From Actinomycetales bacterium (lineage in GTDB: Bacteria; Actinomycetota; Actinomycetes; Actinomycetales; Dermatophilaceae), in assembly GCA_016710385.1 (NCBI GenBank), contig JADJVX010000017.1, positions 124,001 to 188,000 of the forward strand: 64,000 nt of DNA, in the 5' to 3' direction. The position numbers and the translations under genes are program-made. Below are positions 62,010-64,000 of this stretch, one piece after another (the stretch's first letter is position 1; every line of letters starts with the position of its first letter). The notes under the pieces were generated by a model. That model searched no databases and had not been told where the DNA came from. It worked only from the letters and a program-made list of their open reading frames with translations.

Positions 62010-64000
62010 TCACGGCGTCACGGCCTGGACAAGCACGTCGCCTGTGCCGACGACGACATTGGCGCTCGTCGCGACACGCACCGCACCGAGCAACACCCGG
62101 CCGGTGGCCGGGACTGCCCCTGCCGTCACGGTGACCGGGACGGTCCAGCTGGCCCCGCTCAACCGTTCGGCGTTGGCGTCGGTGAGGGACACCGAGCCGT
62201 ACTGCGCCGCGGTGACGACATCGACGTAGGAGTACGTCGTGGAGCCGGCTGGCACGGAGTAGCCGTCGACGACGACGGTGTACCGCCCCGGCGCCGGGCT
62301 CCCGATCGTCACCGATTCCTCGCTGTCGCCGTCGGCCGACTGCCCGGCGAGGGCTCCTGTCGGTCCGTAGACATACAGGTCGAGGTCTGCGGCGGCGTCC
62401 GACGTCGATCCGATGGTCGCCCGCAAGGAGCTGGCCCCGGCCGGCACGTCAACCGTCGTCGTGTGCATCTGCCCGGTCGAGATGGTCGGCGTAGCCCGCA
62501 GCGCGCTGCCGAGGGTGCCACCCACCATGCGTCCGGTGAAGGTGCCGTAGATATTTGTCGCCGTCGCCGACGCCGTCACCGGGACGCCCACCTGGGCCGT
62601 CGGGATGACGATCGGGGTGACCGTCGCCCCGAGCACGGAGGCCGTGATGGAGTACGGCGCCTCGATCGCGTCGGAGGTGCGGCGCATCTCGACCGCGACC
62701 TCCCACACGCCCGGCTGCGGGTTGCTGACGGTGCGGCTCACCGCGGCAGCTGCGCTGCACTGGGTGGTGCCCACGCAGGTCGGCACCGGCGGGTTGTACC
62801 AGTACGGCGTCGAGTTGGCGTCGATGCCCACTCCATACGGGTGGAAGCGCAGGAACCGGATCTGGCCGGCTCCGGCCGTCGTGCCGCCGCCGGTGAGATC
62901 CACCTTGAACGCCGGCGTGTTCGCCGGGACTTTGAAGAAGTGGCTCGTCGACTGGTTGCGAGCGATGGTGCCGCTCTTGGTCACGGCATACCCGTTGGCA
63001 GCGGTGAACTGATCGGCCGCGACGATGGTGTTCATCGTCTGCGCCTCGACTCCGGGGTTGGCGGGATCGTCGAGGTTGAGGATCGCCGAATGGATGCCGG
63101 AGCTCGCGGCTGTGACGGTGACCGGGAAACTCACCGGAGTGTTGAGCGGCAGGGCGACCGAGCGTGCCGATGCGAAGGTGCCGTCGTTGCCGACCCACTT
63201 CACGGCATACGTGATCGTGCCGCCACCACCCGAGGTGCGGGTGAAGGTGTAGGTGCGCACGTAGCTGTCGCCGGCCTTCACGCCTTCCCGGTCATAGATC
63301 CCGGTGCCGACGTTGGGCGTGGCGAGGAAACCGGAGATCACGGTGTTGACCGCGACCCGGGCCTGCACGTCGACCACCTTGGCCTGGGTGGCCAGCAGCG
63401 CCCAGGCCGCTGGGACGTTCATCAGCCCATTGCCCTGCTCGTAGGCGCCGTAGCCGTCGATGAAGCGCGCGCTGGAGTTGACCGCCTGGCGCAACTGCGC
63501 CGGCTTGTACTGCGTGCCGGTCGCCTTGGCCGCCGAGACGAGCAAGGCAGCTGCGCCAGCAGCCTGCGGGGAGGCCATCGACGTGCCGTTGAACATCGCG
63601 TAACCGGGCGGGCAGTCATAGGGCAGGCATGCGCCGGCCGGGCTCTGCCAGGTCGGGACCGTCGAGACTGCCGATCCGGGCGCGAGGATTTGGGGCTTGA
63701 AGCCACCGTCTTCACGCGGGCCGCGCGAGGAGTAGGGGTGGATGTTGTCGGCCTTGGTCGTCGACGAGCCGTAGTTGGACTTCCACGTGTCGTTCGTGAT
63801 GTAGGAGCCCACGCTCATGACCTTGGACGCGACCGACGGGTCGCCGATGGTGTTGAGCCCGGCGCCGGAGTTGCCCGCCGAGATGAACATCTGCACCTTG
63901 TAGGTCTCGATGAGCTTGTCGTAGAGCGCCGCGCGGGCGTTGTTGCCGTCGTTGAGCGCCGGCAGACCACCGATCGACATGTTGATGACGTCGACGTTCA
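62010..64000 (-). CDS. S8 subtilisin-like serine protease, partial (5' end outside window)
   Basis: About 660 C-terminal residues of a secreted subtilase. The oxyanion asparagine is in FISAGNSGAG and the catalytic serine in FNGTSMASPQAAGA. The Asp and His of the triad are beyond the right edge. After the catalytic domain come beta-sandwich regions and a PPC-like segment (DLDLYVYGPTGA...GRYTVVVDGYSVPAG). The frame stays open to the window edge. Its size suggests a large cell-surface or extracellular protease. Confidence 0.88.
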   Translation of the reverse strand, partial: NVDVINMSIGGLPALNDGNNARAALYDKLIETYKVQMFISAGNSGAGLNTIGDPSVASKVMSVGSYITNDTWKSNYGSSTTKADNIHPYSSRGPREDGGFKPQILAPGSAVSTVPTWQSPAGACLPYDCPPGYAMFNGTSMASPQAAGAAALLVSAAKATGTQYKPAQLRQAVNSSARFIDGYGAYEQGNGLMNVPAAWALLATQAKVVDVQARVAVNTVISGFLATPNVGTGIYDREGVKAGDSYVRTYTFTRTSGGGGTITYAVKWVGNDGTFASARSVALPLNTPVSFPVTVTAASSGIHSAILNLDDPANPGVEAQTMNTIVAADQFTAANGYAVTKSGTIARNQSTSHFFKVPANTPAFKVDLTGGGTTAGAGQIRFLRFHPYGVGIDANSTPYWYNPPVPTCVGTTQCSAAAAVSRTVSNPQPGVWEVAVEMRRTSDAIEAPYSITASVLGATVTPIVIPTAQVGVPVTASATATNIYGTFTGRMVGGTLGSALRATPTISTGQMHTTTVDVPAGASSLRATIGSTSDAAADLDLYVYGPTGALAGQSADGDSEESVTIGSPAPGRYTVVVDGYSVPAGSTTYSYVDVVTAAQYGSVSLTDANAERLSGASWTVPVTVTAGAVPATGRVLLGAVRVATSANVVVGTGDVLVQAVTP

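Overview
The window is high-GC bacterial chromosome with tightly packed genes, GTG starts, many ATGA/GTGA stop-start overlaps, and actinobacterial marker families (DUF2469, DUF3152, DUF3516 helicase, TIGR03085, DUF222-HNH, SigE-type sigma factor, S16 with a long acidic tail). Gene order and protein style suggest an actinomycete of the Intrasporangiaceae/Dermatophilaceae type; this is an inference and no rRNA or tRNA gene was seen to test it.

Layout. 1-3259 (minus): an ABC-2 exporter (ATPase plus two permeases) coupled to a tandem GNAT acetyltransferase. 3331-5710: a TIGR03085 protein and a DUF222/HNH (13E12-type) gene. 5785-8363 (minus): dxr and the site-2 protease rip. 8439-9307 (minus): a secreted or anchored RNase Sa/barnase-type ribonuclease with its barstar-type inhibitor. 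9331-23871: a polyamine/GABA catabolism block, with a long minus-strand operon (aminobutyraldehyde dehydrogenase, potDABC-like transporter, saccharopine-dehydrogenase-like enzyme, guanidinobutyrase/agmatinase, gabT, gabD) and a divergent Lrp regulator, diamine aminotransferase and FAD amine oxidase. Together these would import polyamines and take them through 4-aminobutyraldehyde and GABA to succinate. 23883-34882: AEC transporter, DrrAB-type exporter, Ski2-like helicase, propionyl-CoA synthetase, LOG-like protein, a CXXC protein coupled to an ECF sigma factor, and a SnoaL-like protein. 34973-38509: threonine degradation genes kbl and tdh, separated by an AbiEi/DUF559-like gene framed by two 48-bp repeats. 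38597-40185: SigE-type sigma factor and its probable membrane partner.

40264-60549 is the conserved housekeeping block, nearly all on the minus strand: rpsP-khpA-rimM-trmD-rplS-lepB-lepB-rnhB-DUF2469-yraN-comM-dprA-xerC, then M23 peptidase/DUF3152, a class I aminotransferase and an FAD oxidoreductase, then rpsB-tsf-pyrH-frr-cdsA-rlmN. In many actinobacteria dxr and rip follow soon after rlmN; here about 32 kb of metabolic genes lie between them. The right end holds a GNAT/P-loop fusion and a partial subtilisin-like protease.

The strongest unexplained signal is a dispersed oligonucleotide, GGTATGCCGT / ACGGCATACC. Its 8-bp core occurs about 80 times by eye in 64 kb, in every reading frame, and in intergenic regions it forms inverted pairs and hairpins. 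Density, frame-independence and pairing resemble the DNA uptake sequences of Neisseria and Haemophilus; the window also carries dprA and comM. The second signal is the repeat-flanked nuclease-like cassette between kbl and tdh.
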